The notes: generated by a model not told the origin, from the letters alone. A stretch of DNA of 8,133 nt from Oscillospiraceae bacterium (GCA_016296235.1 JAEDJR010000087.1:1-8133), one strand, 5' to 3'; positions 1 to 6,046 are shown, numbered from the stretch's first letter. Numbers and translations are program-made.

Positions 1-51
1 GCGGCTTCCTGGTTTTTTCGGCGGGATCACGCCCCGCAAGGAGCAGCTTCC

Positions 52-726
52 ATGGATTGGTTTCCGTTTTTGAACTCTCTGCGGATCGCCGGAATCAGCA
101 CGGTGATCGTATTTTTCCTGGGCATTTTTGCCGCCTACTACATAGCCAAAGCCCCGCGGCTGGTGAAGGGCGCGCTGGACGTGGTGCTGACCATGCCTCT
201 GGTGCTGCCCCCCACGGTGGTGGGTTATCTGCTCCTGCGGCTTCTCGGCCCCAAGCGCCCCATCGGCGCCTGGTTCCTGGAAACCTTCGGCCTGCGTCTC
301 ACCATGACCTGGTGGTCTGCCATCTTTGCCACCGCCGTGGTGATCTTTCCCTTGATGTACCGCACGGCCCGGGGCGCCTTTGAGGCCTTCGATGAAACCC
401 TGGCCTATGCCGGACAGACTCTGGGGCTGCGCAATACCTACATTTTCTGGCGTATCCGCATGCCCAGCTGCCGCCAGGGCATCCTGGCCGGCACGGTGCT
501 GGCCTTTGCGCGGGCCCTGGGCGAATACGGCGCCACCAGTATGCTCTGCGGCTACACCCCGGGCCGTACCGCCACCATCTCCACCACCGTCTACCAGCTC
601 TGGCGCACCAACGACGACGCTTTGGCGTTCCGGTGGGTTCTCGTCAATATGGCTGTTTCCGCCGCCGTGCTGCTGGCGGTCAATATGCTGGAGCGGAAGC
701 AAAAAACAGGAAGGAGGGCGTCCTGA
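52..726 (+). CDS. modB: Molybdate ABC transporter permease ModB
   Basis: This 224-residue inner-membrane protein forms the channel of the molybdate (possibly also tungstate) importer, pairing with the ATPase encoded next. About five hydrophobic segments are visible, near residues 9-32, 42-66, 84-105, 140-160 and 190-212. The ABC-permease coupling loop lies at about residues 111-160: E111-A112-F113-D114-E115, then LGL (124-126), then the ALGEYGAT stretch starting at A155, which is highly characteristic of ModB. The length is normal for the family. The ATG at 52 is chosen because AAGGAG at 38-43 sits 8 nt upstream; the frame is open further upstream but lacks another good site. The stop codon shares its last base with the modC start, so the two are translationally coupled. 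Bases 1-51 hold only this ribosome site and a weak GCGGG/CCCGC inverted repeat; modA, expected just upstream, cannot be recognised there. The family call is firm; oxyanion preference is not readable from sequence. Confidence 0.95.
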   Translation: MDWFPFLNSLRIAGISTVIVFFLGIFAAYYIAKAPRLVKGALDVVLTMPLVLPPTVVGYLLLRLLGPKRPIGAWFLETFGLRLTMTWWSAIFATAVVIFPLMYRTARGAFEAFDETLAYAGQTLGLRNTYIFWRIRMPSCRQGILAGTVLAFARALGEYGATSMLCGYTPGRTATISTTVYQLWRTNDDALAFRWVLVNMAVSAAVLLAVNMLERKQKTGRRAS

Positions 727-1778
727 TGCCGCTTTCTGTGGACATTGAGAAGACCCTCGGGAGCTTCCACCTCCGTGTGCGCTTTGAAGCCGGGCAGGAG
801 GTGCTGGCGCTGCTGGGGGCCTCCGGCTGCGGCAAGAGCATGACCCTCAAGTGCATCGCCGGAATTGAGACCCCCGACCGGGGAAAAATCGTTCTGAACG
901 GCGTGACCCTGTTTGATTCCCAGCGGCACATCAACCTGCCGCCCCAGAAGCGGCGGGTGGGCTACCTGTTCCAACAATACGCCCTGTTCCCCCACATGAC
1001 CGCGGCCCAGAACATCGCCGCCGGCGTCCGGGACAGGGCCAACCGGGACGCTGCCGTCCGGGACATCATTCGTGCCATGCGTCTGGAGGGTCTGGAGCAG
1101 AAAAAGCCCCATCAGCTCTCCGGCGGCCAGCAGCAGCGGGTGGCCCTGGCCCGGATTCTGGTCAACGAGCCGGAGGTTCTGCTGCTGGACGAGCCCTTCT
1201 CCGCCCTGGACACGCACCTGCGTTTCCGGCTGGAGCAGGAGCTGCGGGACGCCATCGCCCGGTTCGGAAAGACCGTTCTGCTGGTTTCCCACAATCGGGA
1301 CGAGGTGTTCCGCCTCAGTGACCGGATTGCCGTGTTGGCAGACGGCAAGGTGGAAACCTGCGGCTCCCGGCACGATGTCTTTGCCGATCCCAAAACCCGG
1401 AACTGCGCCGTTCTGACAGGCTGCAAAAATATCTCCGCCCTGCAATGGCTGGATGGAACACAGCTTCTGGCCACGGACTGGGGCATCTCCCTCACGGCAG
1501 CCCGGCGGGATCCCCCGGCCGCAGCCGTGGGCATCCGGATGCACGACCTGCAGCCCGGCCCCGGAGAAAACGCCGTCCGTTTCCGGGTGGTGCAGGAGGT
1601 GGAGAATCCTTTCTCCTACACGCTCCTGCTGAAGCCTCTGCACGCGGACGCGCCCATCCCTCTGGGCTGGGAAACCGACAAAAATACCTGGAATACCCTG
1701 CGGGCCGCAGAAATCACCCTCCGTCTGCCGCCGGAGTCTTTGCTGCTGCTGCATGCGGAAAGAGAGGATCATACATGA
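726..1778 (+). CDS. modC: Molybdate ABC transporter ATP-binding protein ModC
   Basis: This 350-residue cytoplasmic ATPase powers molybdate uptake through ModB. Walker A is GASGCGKS (31-38), the Q-loop glutamines are Q83/Q84, the signature is LSGGQQQ (131-137), Walker B is VLLLDEP (151-157) with the D-loop SALD (159-162), and the switch histidine is H189. After the nucleotide-binding domain comes a region of roughly 110 residues (about 235-350) where ModC proteins carry a regulatory TOBE/MOP-type domain. It contains a TGCKNIS stretch and a GIRMHDLQP segment resembling the start of such a domain, but is otherwise divergent. The start at 726 follows AAGGAGG at 711-717 with an 8-nt spacer and overlaps the modB stop (TGATG). 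An in-frame ATG at 633 lies inside modB and is rejected. The 3' end overlaps the next start by four bases (ATGA). Identity is supported by the motifs plus the ModB neighbour; alone it could be another CUT1/oxyanion-type ATPase. Confidence 0.93.
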   Translation: MPLSVDIEKTLGSFHLRVRFEAGQEVLALLGASGCGKSMTLKCIAGIETPDRGKIVLNGVTLFDSQRHINLPPQKRRVGYLFQQYALFPHMTAAQNIAAGVRDRANRDAAVRDIIRAMRLEGLEQKKPHQLSGGQQQRVALARILVNEPEVLLLDEPFSALDTHLRFRLEQELRDAIARFGKTVLLVSHNRDEVFRLSDRIAVLADGKVETCGSRHDVFADPKTRNCAVLTGCKNISALQWLDGTQLLATDWGISLTAARRDPPAAAVGIRMHDLQPGPGENAVRFRVVQEVENPFSYTLLLKPLHADAPIPLGWETDKNTWNTLRAAEITLRLPPESLLLLHAEREDHT

Positions 1779-2791
1779 AGAAAGTCAATGTCGAAGAGGC
1801 CATCGGCCTCACCCTGTGCCACGATATTACCGCCATGCGCGACGGCTTCAAGGGCGCAGCCTTCCGCCGCGGCCATGTCATCACCGAGGAAGACGTGCCG
1901 CAGCTTTTGGATCTGGGCAAGCGGACCGTGTTTATCTGGGAGGAAAACGCAGGGGAACTCCACGAGGAGGACTGTGCCCGCCGTCTGGCTGCCATGGCTC
2001 CCGTGGAGGGCGCCCACTATACCGAGCCCTCCGAGGGCAAGGTGCTGCTGATGGCCGACACCCGGGGTATGCTGCGGGTGGACACGGAGCTGCTGCGGGC
2101 GGTGAACGCCATCGGCGATATCACCATCTCCACCCTGCCGGATCACTATCCCGTAGAAGCCGGCGCACGGCTTGCCTCCATGCGCATCGTCCCCCTGGTC
2201 ACCCAGGAAACGCAGATCATCCAGGCGGAGACCCTGTGTCGGGAGAAAAAGCTCCTGGCGCTGAAGCCCTACCAGCCCAGGAAGCTGGGCGTCGTCATCA
2301 CCGGCTCCGAGATCTACACCGGCCGCATTCAGGACAAATTCCAGCCGGTGATACGGGGCAAAATGCAGCAGTATCCCTGCGAAATCCTGGGCGTGACCAT
2401 CTGCGACGACAACCTGGACATGATTGTAACCGCAGCCAGAACCCATCTGGCAGCAGGCGCCGACTTTCTGATCTTCACCGGCGGCATGTCCGTGGATCCC
2501 GATGACCTGACGCCCACCGCCATCCGGCAGCTGGGTGCGGAGATTGTCACCCATGGTCTCCCCGCACAGCCCGGCAACATGACCCTGGTGGCCTATCTGG
2601 GCGACGTTCCCATTCTGGGCATTCCCGGCGCCGCCATCAGCCTGCCCACCACCATGTTCGACGTCCTGCTGCCGCAGATTTTCGCCGGTGACCGCTTCAC
2701 AAAGCAGGAGCTGATTAACCTGGCCGACGGCGGCCTGTGCCAGCTTTGCAAAAGCTGCCACTTCCCCAACTGCAGCTTCGGACGGTATTGA
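1775..2791 (+). CDS. Molybdopterin-binding MoeA-like protein with C-terminal cysteine cluster
   Basis: This 338-residue protein is probably cytoplasmic and binds molybdopterin or a molybdenum cofactor intermediate. The C-terminal half is a MoCF/MoeA-type binding domain (about residues 170-315): it opens with KLGVVITGSEIYTG (170-183), carries FTGGMSVDPDD (234-244) like the TGG-S-D motif of MoeA/MogA, and LGIPGAAIS (281-289) where MoeA has a GLPGNP-type loop. The N-terminal 165 residues do not clearly match MoeA domains, and the protein is shorter than classical MoeA (about 410 residues), so calling it MoeA would be too strong. The tail has C322-x2-C325-x2-C328-x4-C333, a likely metal or Fe-S site. 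The start follows AGAGAGG (1761-1767) and overlaps the modC stop by four bases, so it is made together with the transporter. Inferred role: handling or sensing of molybdenum/molybdopterin downstream of uptake. The enzymatic activity is unknown. Confidence 0.85.
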   Translation: MKKVNVEEAIGLTLCHDITAMRDGFKGAAFRRGHVITEEDVPQLLDLGKRTVFIWEENAGELHEEDCARRLAAMAPVEGAHYTEPSEGKVLLMADTRGMLRVDTELLRAVNAIGDITISTLPDHYPVEAGARLASMRIVPLVTQETQIIQAETLCREKKLLALKPYQPRKLGVVITGSEIYTGRIQDKFQPVIRGKMQQYPCEILGVTICDDNLDMIVTAARTHLAAGADFLIFTGGMSVDPDDLTPTAIRQLGAEIVTHGLPAQPGNMTLVAYLGDVPILGIPGAAISLPTTMFDVLLPQIFAGDRFTKQELINLADGGLCQLCKSCHFPNCSFGRY

Positions 2792-2803
2792 CACCGAATC
2801 AAA

Positions 2804-3027
2804 AAAGAGCCTGCCGCAAAATTCGAAACACGCACAAACGTTGACCGCACCAAGGCTCCCCTGCGTAAGGGGAGCTGTCACGGCGCAAGCCGTGACTGAG
2901 GGGTCGTTGCTGGCACCGATTGCCTGCACACAACCCCTCCGGCCCTTCGGGCCACCTCCCCTTACACAGGGGAGGCTTGGGTGCAGCCTGCGTTTATGCA
3001 AAATTTCTATTTTGCGGCAGGCTCTTT
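2804..3027. repeat. 224-bp palindromic MITE-like element between convergent operons
   Basis: The two ends are perfect 19-bp inverted repeats: AAAGAGCCTGCCGCAAAAT at 2804-2822 and its reverse complement at 3009-3027. Inside, 2850-2876 and 2954-2980 are a second inverted pair with 3 mismatches in 27, and the bases between the two pairs also align imperfectly (17 of 28), so the whole unit can fold as one long hairpin. Each inner arm is itself a 7-bp hairpin (2855-2861/2869-2875 and 2955-2961/2969-2975). The centre holds a TCACGGC-GCAA-GCCGTGA hairpin with a GNRA loop (2878-2895) and GGCCC-TTC-GGGCC (2941-2953). No transposase or convincing coding sequence is present and no clear target duplication is seen. 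From memory, very similar sequences recur in gut clostridial genomes; that was not checked. Open reading frames crossing it are artefacts of the repeat. Confidence 0.85.
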
Positions 3028-3036
3028 GTATTTTGT
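2804..3036. terminator. Probable bidirectional intrinsic terminator formed by element ends
   Basis: The 19-bp perfect stem formed by 2804-2822 and 3009-3027 is followed on the plus strand by a T-rich tract (TTTGTATTTTGTT, 3025-3037). On the minus strand the stem ends in T6 (complement of A2801-A2806). It begins 13 nt after the stop of the MoeA-like gene and lies just beyond the stop of the convergent ATPase gene, so it could end both transcripts. The 186-nt loop is unusually long for an intrinsic terminator; the compact inner hairpins would have to fold first to bring the arms together. Confidence 0.5.
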
Positions 3037-3038
3037 TC

Positions 3039-3833
3039 TCAGGTCAGCAGGGCGCGGTCGTTGGCGAATTCCTGGCCGGAAACTGCGGAGAATTTCTCCA
3101 GCAGATCCTCCACGGTGAGGCGTTCCTTTTCCTCCCCGGCAATGTCCAGAATGACGCGGCCGTTGTGCATCATAATCAGCCGGTTGCCATGGACAATGGC
3201 GTCGTGCATATTGTGGGTAACCATCAGGGTCGTCAGCTTATGGGCGGAGATGATCTCCTCAGACAGCTCCAGAACCTTGGCGGCTGTCTTGGGATCCAGG
3301 GCCGCCGTGTGTTCGTCCAGCAGCAGCAGCTTCGGCTCCTGGAGAGACGCCATCAGCAGCGTCACCGCCTGGCGCTGGCCGCCGGACAGCAGGCCCACCT
3401 TGCTGGTCATTCGATCCTCCAGGCCCAGATCCAGGGTTGCCAGCTTCTCCCGGAACAGGGCGCGCTCCTGTTTGGTAATTCCCCAGCCCAGACCGCGGAC
3501 TTTGCCCCGGCGGTAGGCCAGAGCCAGATTTTCCTCAATGCCCATATCGGCAGCCGTTCCCATCATGGGATCCTGGAACACCCGGCCCAGGAATTTGGCC
3601 CGCTTGTGCTCCGGAATATCCGTCACATCCACATCGTCGATGATGATTTTGCCGCTGTCCGGCTTCCAGACACCGCTGATAGCGTTGAGCATGGTGCTCT
3701 TGCCGGCGCCGTTGCCGCCGATGACGGTCACAAAGTCGCCGTCGTTCAGGGTCAGACACAGGTCGTTCAGAGCGGTCTTTTCGTTGACCGTACCGGTGTT
3801 GAAGGTCTTATAGACATGTTCCAGCTTCAGCAT
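3039..3833 (-). CDS. ABC transporter ATP-binding protein, TrpZ-like (COG1101 type)
   Basis: This 264-residue cytoplasmic ATPase drives the importer encoded by this operon. Walker A is GGNGAGKST (39-47), the Q-loop glutamine is Q87 in VFQDP, the signature is LSGGQRQAV (149-157), Walker B is LLLLDEH (169-175) with a histidine after DE, the D-loop is AALD (177-180) and the switch histidine is H207. The DEHTAALDP form is typical of ATPases paired with PF04392-type binding proteins. The start is at 3833, with GGAGG on the minus strand (complement of 3843-3847) and a 9-nt spacer. It overlaps the permease stop by 7 nt, showing translational coupling. The in-frame extension upstream to 4604 is only a shadow inside the permease gene. 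Last gene of its operon; transcription runs into the palindromic element. The substrate cannot be read from this subunit. Confidence 0.93.
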   Translation of the reverse strand: MLKLEHVYKTFNTGTVNEKTALNDLCLTLNDGDFVTVIGGNGAGKSTMLNAISGVWKPDSGKIIIDDVDVTDIPEHKRAKFLGRVFQDPMMGTAADMGIEENLALAYRRGKVRGLGWGITKQERALFREKLATLDLGLEDRMTSKVGLLSGGQRQAVTLLMASLQEPKLLLLDEHTAALDPKTAAKVLELSEEIISAHKLTTLMVTHNMHDAIVHGNRLIMMHNGRVILDIAGEEKERLTVEDLLEKFSAVSGQEFANDRALLT

Positions 3834-4756
3834 GACTTGGTTCCTCCCTTCACGGCAGGCTTGGTGAAGTATTTCGTCTTCCAGTAGGGGACAGCCAGGA
3901 AGATGGCCACCACGATGGCGGAGAGCATCTTCAGCAGATCCGTATCCAGGCCCGTGAGGATGACCGTCTGATAGACGATGTAGTAGACAATGCCGCCCAG
4001 CACCACAGCCGCCAGCTTCATGGCGAAGTTGCTGCCGAGGATCCGGCTGAACAGGGCCTTGCCGATGATGACCGCCGCCAGACCGATGACAATGGCGCCG
4101 CGGCCCATCTGGACATCGCAGAAGCCCTGATACTGCACCAGCAGCGCACCGGAGAGGGCCACAATGCCGTTGGACAGCACCAGTCCAAAGACGGTGCAGA
4201 ACTTGGTGTTGATACCCTGGGCCCGCGCCATCTTCTGGTTGCTGCCGGTGGCACGGACGCTGCAGCCCATTTCTGTGCCGAAGAACCAGTACAGCGCGGC
4301 AATGACCACTGCCACAAACACCGCCACCACAAAAATCGTGTTCCGGAAAAAAGAAACCTTTTTGAGGTAATTCAGGGACACCAGCAGGTCGTAGTTCCGG
4401 ACGGACAGGGCCTGGTTGGCCTTGCCCATAATCTTCAGGTTGATGGAATACAGGGACAGCTGGGTCAGGATGCCGGACAGAATGGCAGGAATTCCCATAA
4501 ACGTATGGAAAATACCCGTGACCAGACCGGCCAGCATACCGGCCAAAACGGCTGCGATCATGGCAGTTGTCATGCTGTGACCGGACAGAATCATCATGAC
4601 GCAAACCGCGCCGCCGGTGCAGATGGAGCCGTCCACGGTCAGGTCGGCGATGTCCAGCACCTTATAGGTAATATACACGCCGATGGCCATGATGCCCCAG
4701 ATCATGCCCTGGGCAATGGCGCCGGGCATGGCGTTGAGAAAGGTCGTCAGACTCAT
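3827..4756 (-). CDS. ABC transporter permease, TrpY-like (COG4120 type)
   Basis: This 309-residue membrane protein forms the channel of the importer. It is strongly hydrophobic, with about eight predicted membrane segments by eye. The N-terminal GIMAIGVYITYKVLDIADLT stretch (21-40) followed by VDGS and a GG motif is characteristic of permeases of the uncharacterised TrpY/COG4120 family, which is related to branched-chain amino acid and sugar permeases (BPD_transp_2 fold). An RATGSNQKMARAQGIN segment near the middle is the likely coupling helix contacting the ATPase. The start at 4756 follows GGAGG (complement of 4764-4768) with a 7-nt spacer. An overlapping ATG at 4760 is in another frame. 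The gene sits between the binding protein upstream, separated by 81 nt holding a strong hairpin, and the ATPase, with which it overlaps by 7 nt. The family is secure; the transported solute is unknown. Confidence 0.92.
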   Translation of the reverse strand: MSLTTFLNAMPGAIAQGMIWGIMAIGVYITYKVLDIADLTVDGSICTGGAVCVMMILSGHSMTTAMIAAVLAGMLAGLVTGIFHTFMGIPAILSGILTQLSLYSINLKIMGKANQALSVRNYDLLVSLNYLKKVSFFRNTIFVVAVFVAVVIAALYWFFGTEMGCSVRATGSNQKMARAQGINTKFCTVFGLVLSNGIVALSGALLVQYQGFCDVQMGRGAIVIGLAAVIIGKALFSRILGSNFAMKLAAVVLGGIVYYIVYQTVILTGLDTDLLKMLSAIVVAIFLAVPYWKTKYFTKPAVKGGTKSC

Positions 4757-4776
4757 TCATAATCCTCCAATAAGCG

Positions 4777-4816
4777 CCGGAAATCCGGGCAGGGTATTCC
4801 CTGTCCGGGTTTCCGG
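4777..4816 (-). promoter_or_regulatory. Intercistronic hairpin between binding protein and permease genes
   Basis: An 18-position stem is formed by 4777-4794 and 4799-4816 with a 4-nt loop (4795-4798). Sixteen positions are Watson-Crick; the other two (4784/4809 and 4789/4804) are wobble pairs on the plus strand but A-C mismatches in the minus-strand transcript that is actually made. It lies 21 nt after the binding-protein stop and ends just before the permease ribosome site. No T-run follows on the minus strand, so it is not a standard full terminator. Hairpins here in importer operons often protect the upstream binding-protein mRNA and lower downstream expression; that role is inferred. Confidence 0.7.
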
Positions 4817-4837
4817 GAAATGATATTCTTAGATCAA

Positions 4838-5839
4838 TCAGCCTTCGATGGCAACGTAGTCATCGGGGATGGCAACGCCCAGATCCTCGCAGGCGGATGC
4901 GTTGTACTTCTTGGTGAACTGGGGCGCATAGGCCACGGGCATGGTGGAGATATCAGCCTCGCCGGTGAGAATCTGCGCGGCCATCACACCGGTCTGGTAG
5001 CCCAGGTCATAGTAGCTGATGGACAGGGTCGCCACGCCGCAGCCGGCGCAGATGCCCTCTTCACCGGCGATCACGGGAATGCCGGCAGGTCTTGCCACGC
5101 CATCCAGGATCTCAGCGGAGGAGGCAACCGTGTTGTCCGTGGGAACATAGATCACATCGGCGAAGCCGCAGGCGGCATTGGCCACGGCAGCCAGATCGTT
5201 GGAGTCGGAGAAGGCGTACAGCTCGGCGGTCAGGCCCTTGGCTTCCAGTTCAGCCTTGACCACATCCACCTGATACTGGGAGTTGGCTTCTGCGGAGCAG
5301 TAGATCAGGGCGACATTCTTGGCCTCGGGGAACAGCTCCACCAGCATGGCAGCCTGCTCATCCAGAGGCGCCAGGTCGGAGGTGCCGGAGATGTTGCCGC
5401 CCACGGTGCCGGTAAAGCCTTCAATGCCCAGAGCCACACCATACTCGGTGACGGAGGTGCCCAGGATGGGAATATCCATGGTGGCGGAAGCGGCGGCCTG
5501 GAGGGCGGGCGTGGCGTTGGCCATAATCAGATCCACGTTTTTGGAAACAAAGCTGTTGACGATGGTGGAGCAGGCGTTGGAGTCGCCGGAGGCATTCTGC
5601 ACGTCAAAGGTCACGGCATCGCCCAGCTTCTCGGTCAGGGCGTCCATGAAGCCCTGGGTGGCGGCGTCCAGCGCGGGATGCTGCACCAGCTGGCAGATGC
5701 CCACCACAAAGGCGTCAGCGGCAGGGGTTTCAGCAGGCTCTTCTGCTGCAGGCTCTTTTGCTGCGGGCTCTTTGCTGCCGCAGGCCATGAGGCCCAGGGC
5801 CAGAACCAGCGCCAGGAACATTGCGATCATCTTTTTCAT
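4838..5839 (-). CDS. ABC transporter substrate-binding lipoprotein, TrpX-like (PF04392/COG2984)
   Basis: This 333-residue extracytoplasmic binding protein captures the solute and delivers it to the permease encoded downstream. A lipoprotein signal is clear: MKK, a hydrophobic run, and lipobox L17-M18-A19-C20, after which C20 would be lipid-anchored. Residues 22-41 are a low-complexity linker rich in Glu-Pro-Ala. The mature domain begins near VVGICQLVQHPALDAATQGF, typical of the ABC_sub_bind family, and contains VDLIMANATPALQAA and the IPVIAGEEGICAGCGVATLSI region. Family members include streptococcal TrpX (tryptophan) and other aromatic amino acid binders, but the family is diverse. The start at 5839 is supported by GGGAG (complement of 5847-5851), the signal peptide, and the promoter lying upstream; an in-frame ATG at 5932 would lie upstream of the promoter and is rejected. 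It is the first gene of a three-gene minus-strand operon. Confidence 0.92.
   Translation of the reverse strand: MKKMIAMFLALVLALGLMACGSKEPAAKEPAAEEPAETPAADAFVVGICQLVQHPALDAATQGFMDALTEKLGDAVTFDVQNASGDSNACSTIVNSFVSKNVDLIMANATPALQAAASATMDIPILGTSVTEYGVALGIEGFTGTVGGNISGTSDLAPLDEQAAMLVELFPEAKNVALIYCSAEANSQYQVDVVKAELEAKGLTAELYAFSDSNDLAAVANAACGFADVIYVPTDNTVASSAEILDGVARPAGIPVIAGEEGICAGCGVATLSISYYDLGYQTGVMAAQILTGEADISTMPVAYAPQFTKKYNASACEDLGVAIPDDYVAIEG
5733..5777 (-). repeat. Three 15-bp tandem repeats encoding the lipoprotein linker
   Basis: Three consecutive 15-bp units (5733-5747, 5748-5762, 5763-5777), of the form GCAGGCTCTTYTGCT on the plus strand, encode pentapeptides of the type A/S-K/E-E-P-A just after the lipid-anchored cysteine. 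The third copy is slightly degenerate. Such repeats can change copy number by slippage without shifting the frame, altering only the tether length. Confidence 0.7.
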
Positions 5840-5879
5840 AGTCTTTCTCCCTTTCGGTTTCGTGCTTTGATGTTTTTCT

Positions 5880-5908
5880 ATTTTAACGCTATATATCGTT
5901 AAAGTCAA
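5880..5908 (-). promoter_or_regulatory. Sigma-A-type promoter of the TrpXYZ-like operon
   Basis: On the minus strand TTGACT (complement of 5903-5908) and TAAAAT (complement of 5880-5885) are separated by exactly 17 bp, a near-consensus vegetative promoter (5 of 6 in both boxes). Transcription would start near 5873, leaving a leader of about 34 nt before the binding-protein ATG, with its GGGAG site inside. The leader is too short for a T-box or riboswitch. Confidence 0.75.
5882..5903. promoter_or_regulatory. 22-bp near-perfect palindrome, probable operator
   Basis: The arms TTTAACG (5882-5888) and CGTTAAA (5897-5903) flank CTATATAT. All 11 symmetric pairs match except one (5889/5896), so 20 of 22 bases obey the dyad. 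It fills the spacer between the -35 and -10 boxes and touches both, the classic position for a repressor blocking RNA polymerase. The centre TATATA and the flanking CG resemble half-sites of molybdate regulator ModE, but the two halves are fused rather than spaced. The cognate regulator is not in this window. Confidence 0.65.
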
Positions 5909-5992
5909 TGAGAAAATACCATAAACCAGCACGGAAATCCGGTCGATTTTTCGTCATTTTTCACATCCCGTGTCAGGTATTCCCCTCACAGG

Positions 5993-6021
5993 TTGACGCG
6001 ACCCATAAAATCTGATATTTT
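5993..6021 (+). promoter_or_regulatory. Promoter of the DUF624 gene with extended -10
   Basis: TTGACG (5993-5998) and TATTTT (6016-6021) are 17 bp apart, and TG at 6013-6014 stands one base before the -10 box, giving an extended -10 element. The start would be near 6028, with a leader of only about 19 nt before the ATG at 6047. It fires away from the minus-strand promoter about 85 bp away in the shared 207-bp divergent region. The rest of that region (5909-5992) shows no clear structure. Confidence 0.6.
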
Positions 6022-6034
6022 ATTGGATATAGAA

Positions 6035-6039
6035 GGAGG
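6035..6039 (+). promoter_or_regulatory. Ribosome binding site that fixes the DUF624 start
   Basis: GGAGG, within GAAGGAGG (6032-6039), is 7 nt from the ATG at 6047 but only 1 nt from the ATG at 6041, so translation should begin at 6047. Confidence 0.8.
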
Positions 6040-6046
6040 CATGAAC

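Noticed and set aside
1..73. End of modA in the frame that stops at 71-73
   Set aside because: The readable residues do not resemble the usual ModA C-terminus, and too little sequence is present to assign it.
591..1772. 393-residue open frame on the minus strand opposite modB/modC
   Set aside because: Shadow of GC-rich codon usage: it lies antisense to genes with complete ABC motifs, has no ribosome site noticed, and its protein is low-complexity Gly/Gln/His-rich with no recognisable domain.
1769..3001. 410-residue open frame on the minus strand opposite the MoeA-like gene
   Set aside because: Antisense shadow; its first part is a translation of the palindromic element and the rest is Gly/His/Gln-rich without domain features.
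2841..3887. 348-residue open frame on the plus strand opposite the ATPase gene
   Set aside because: It begins inside the palindromic repeat and continues antisense to a clear ABC ATPase; such repeat-derived frames are a known source of false hypothetical proteins.
4820..5902. 360-residue open frame on the plus strand opposite the binding protein
   Set aside because: Gly/His-rich antisense shadow; the minus-strand frame has a lipoprotein signal, a ribosome site and a promoter.
5882..5903. Canonical ModE operator
   Set aside because: The half-site resemblance is real, but the two halves are fused around one TATATA core instead of being separated by several bases, so it does not match the known ModE architecture.
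5840..5932. N-terminal extension of the binding protein to the ATG at 5932
   Set aside because: The extension covers the -10, -35 and palindrome and would precede the signal peptide; the ATG at 5839 has GGGAG and a proper lipoprotein signal.
5993..6046. Longer DUF624 protein starting at TTG 5993 or ATG 6041
   Set aside because: The TTG is the -35 box itself, and the ATG at 6041 is 1 nt from the ribosome site; the family normally starts MG-LFNLDSP, matching 6047.
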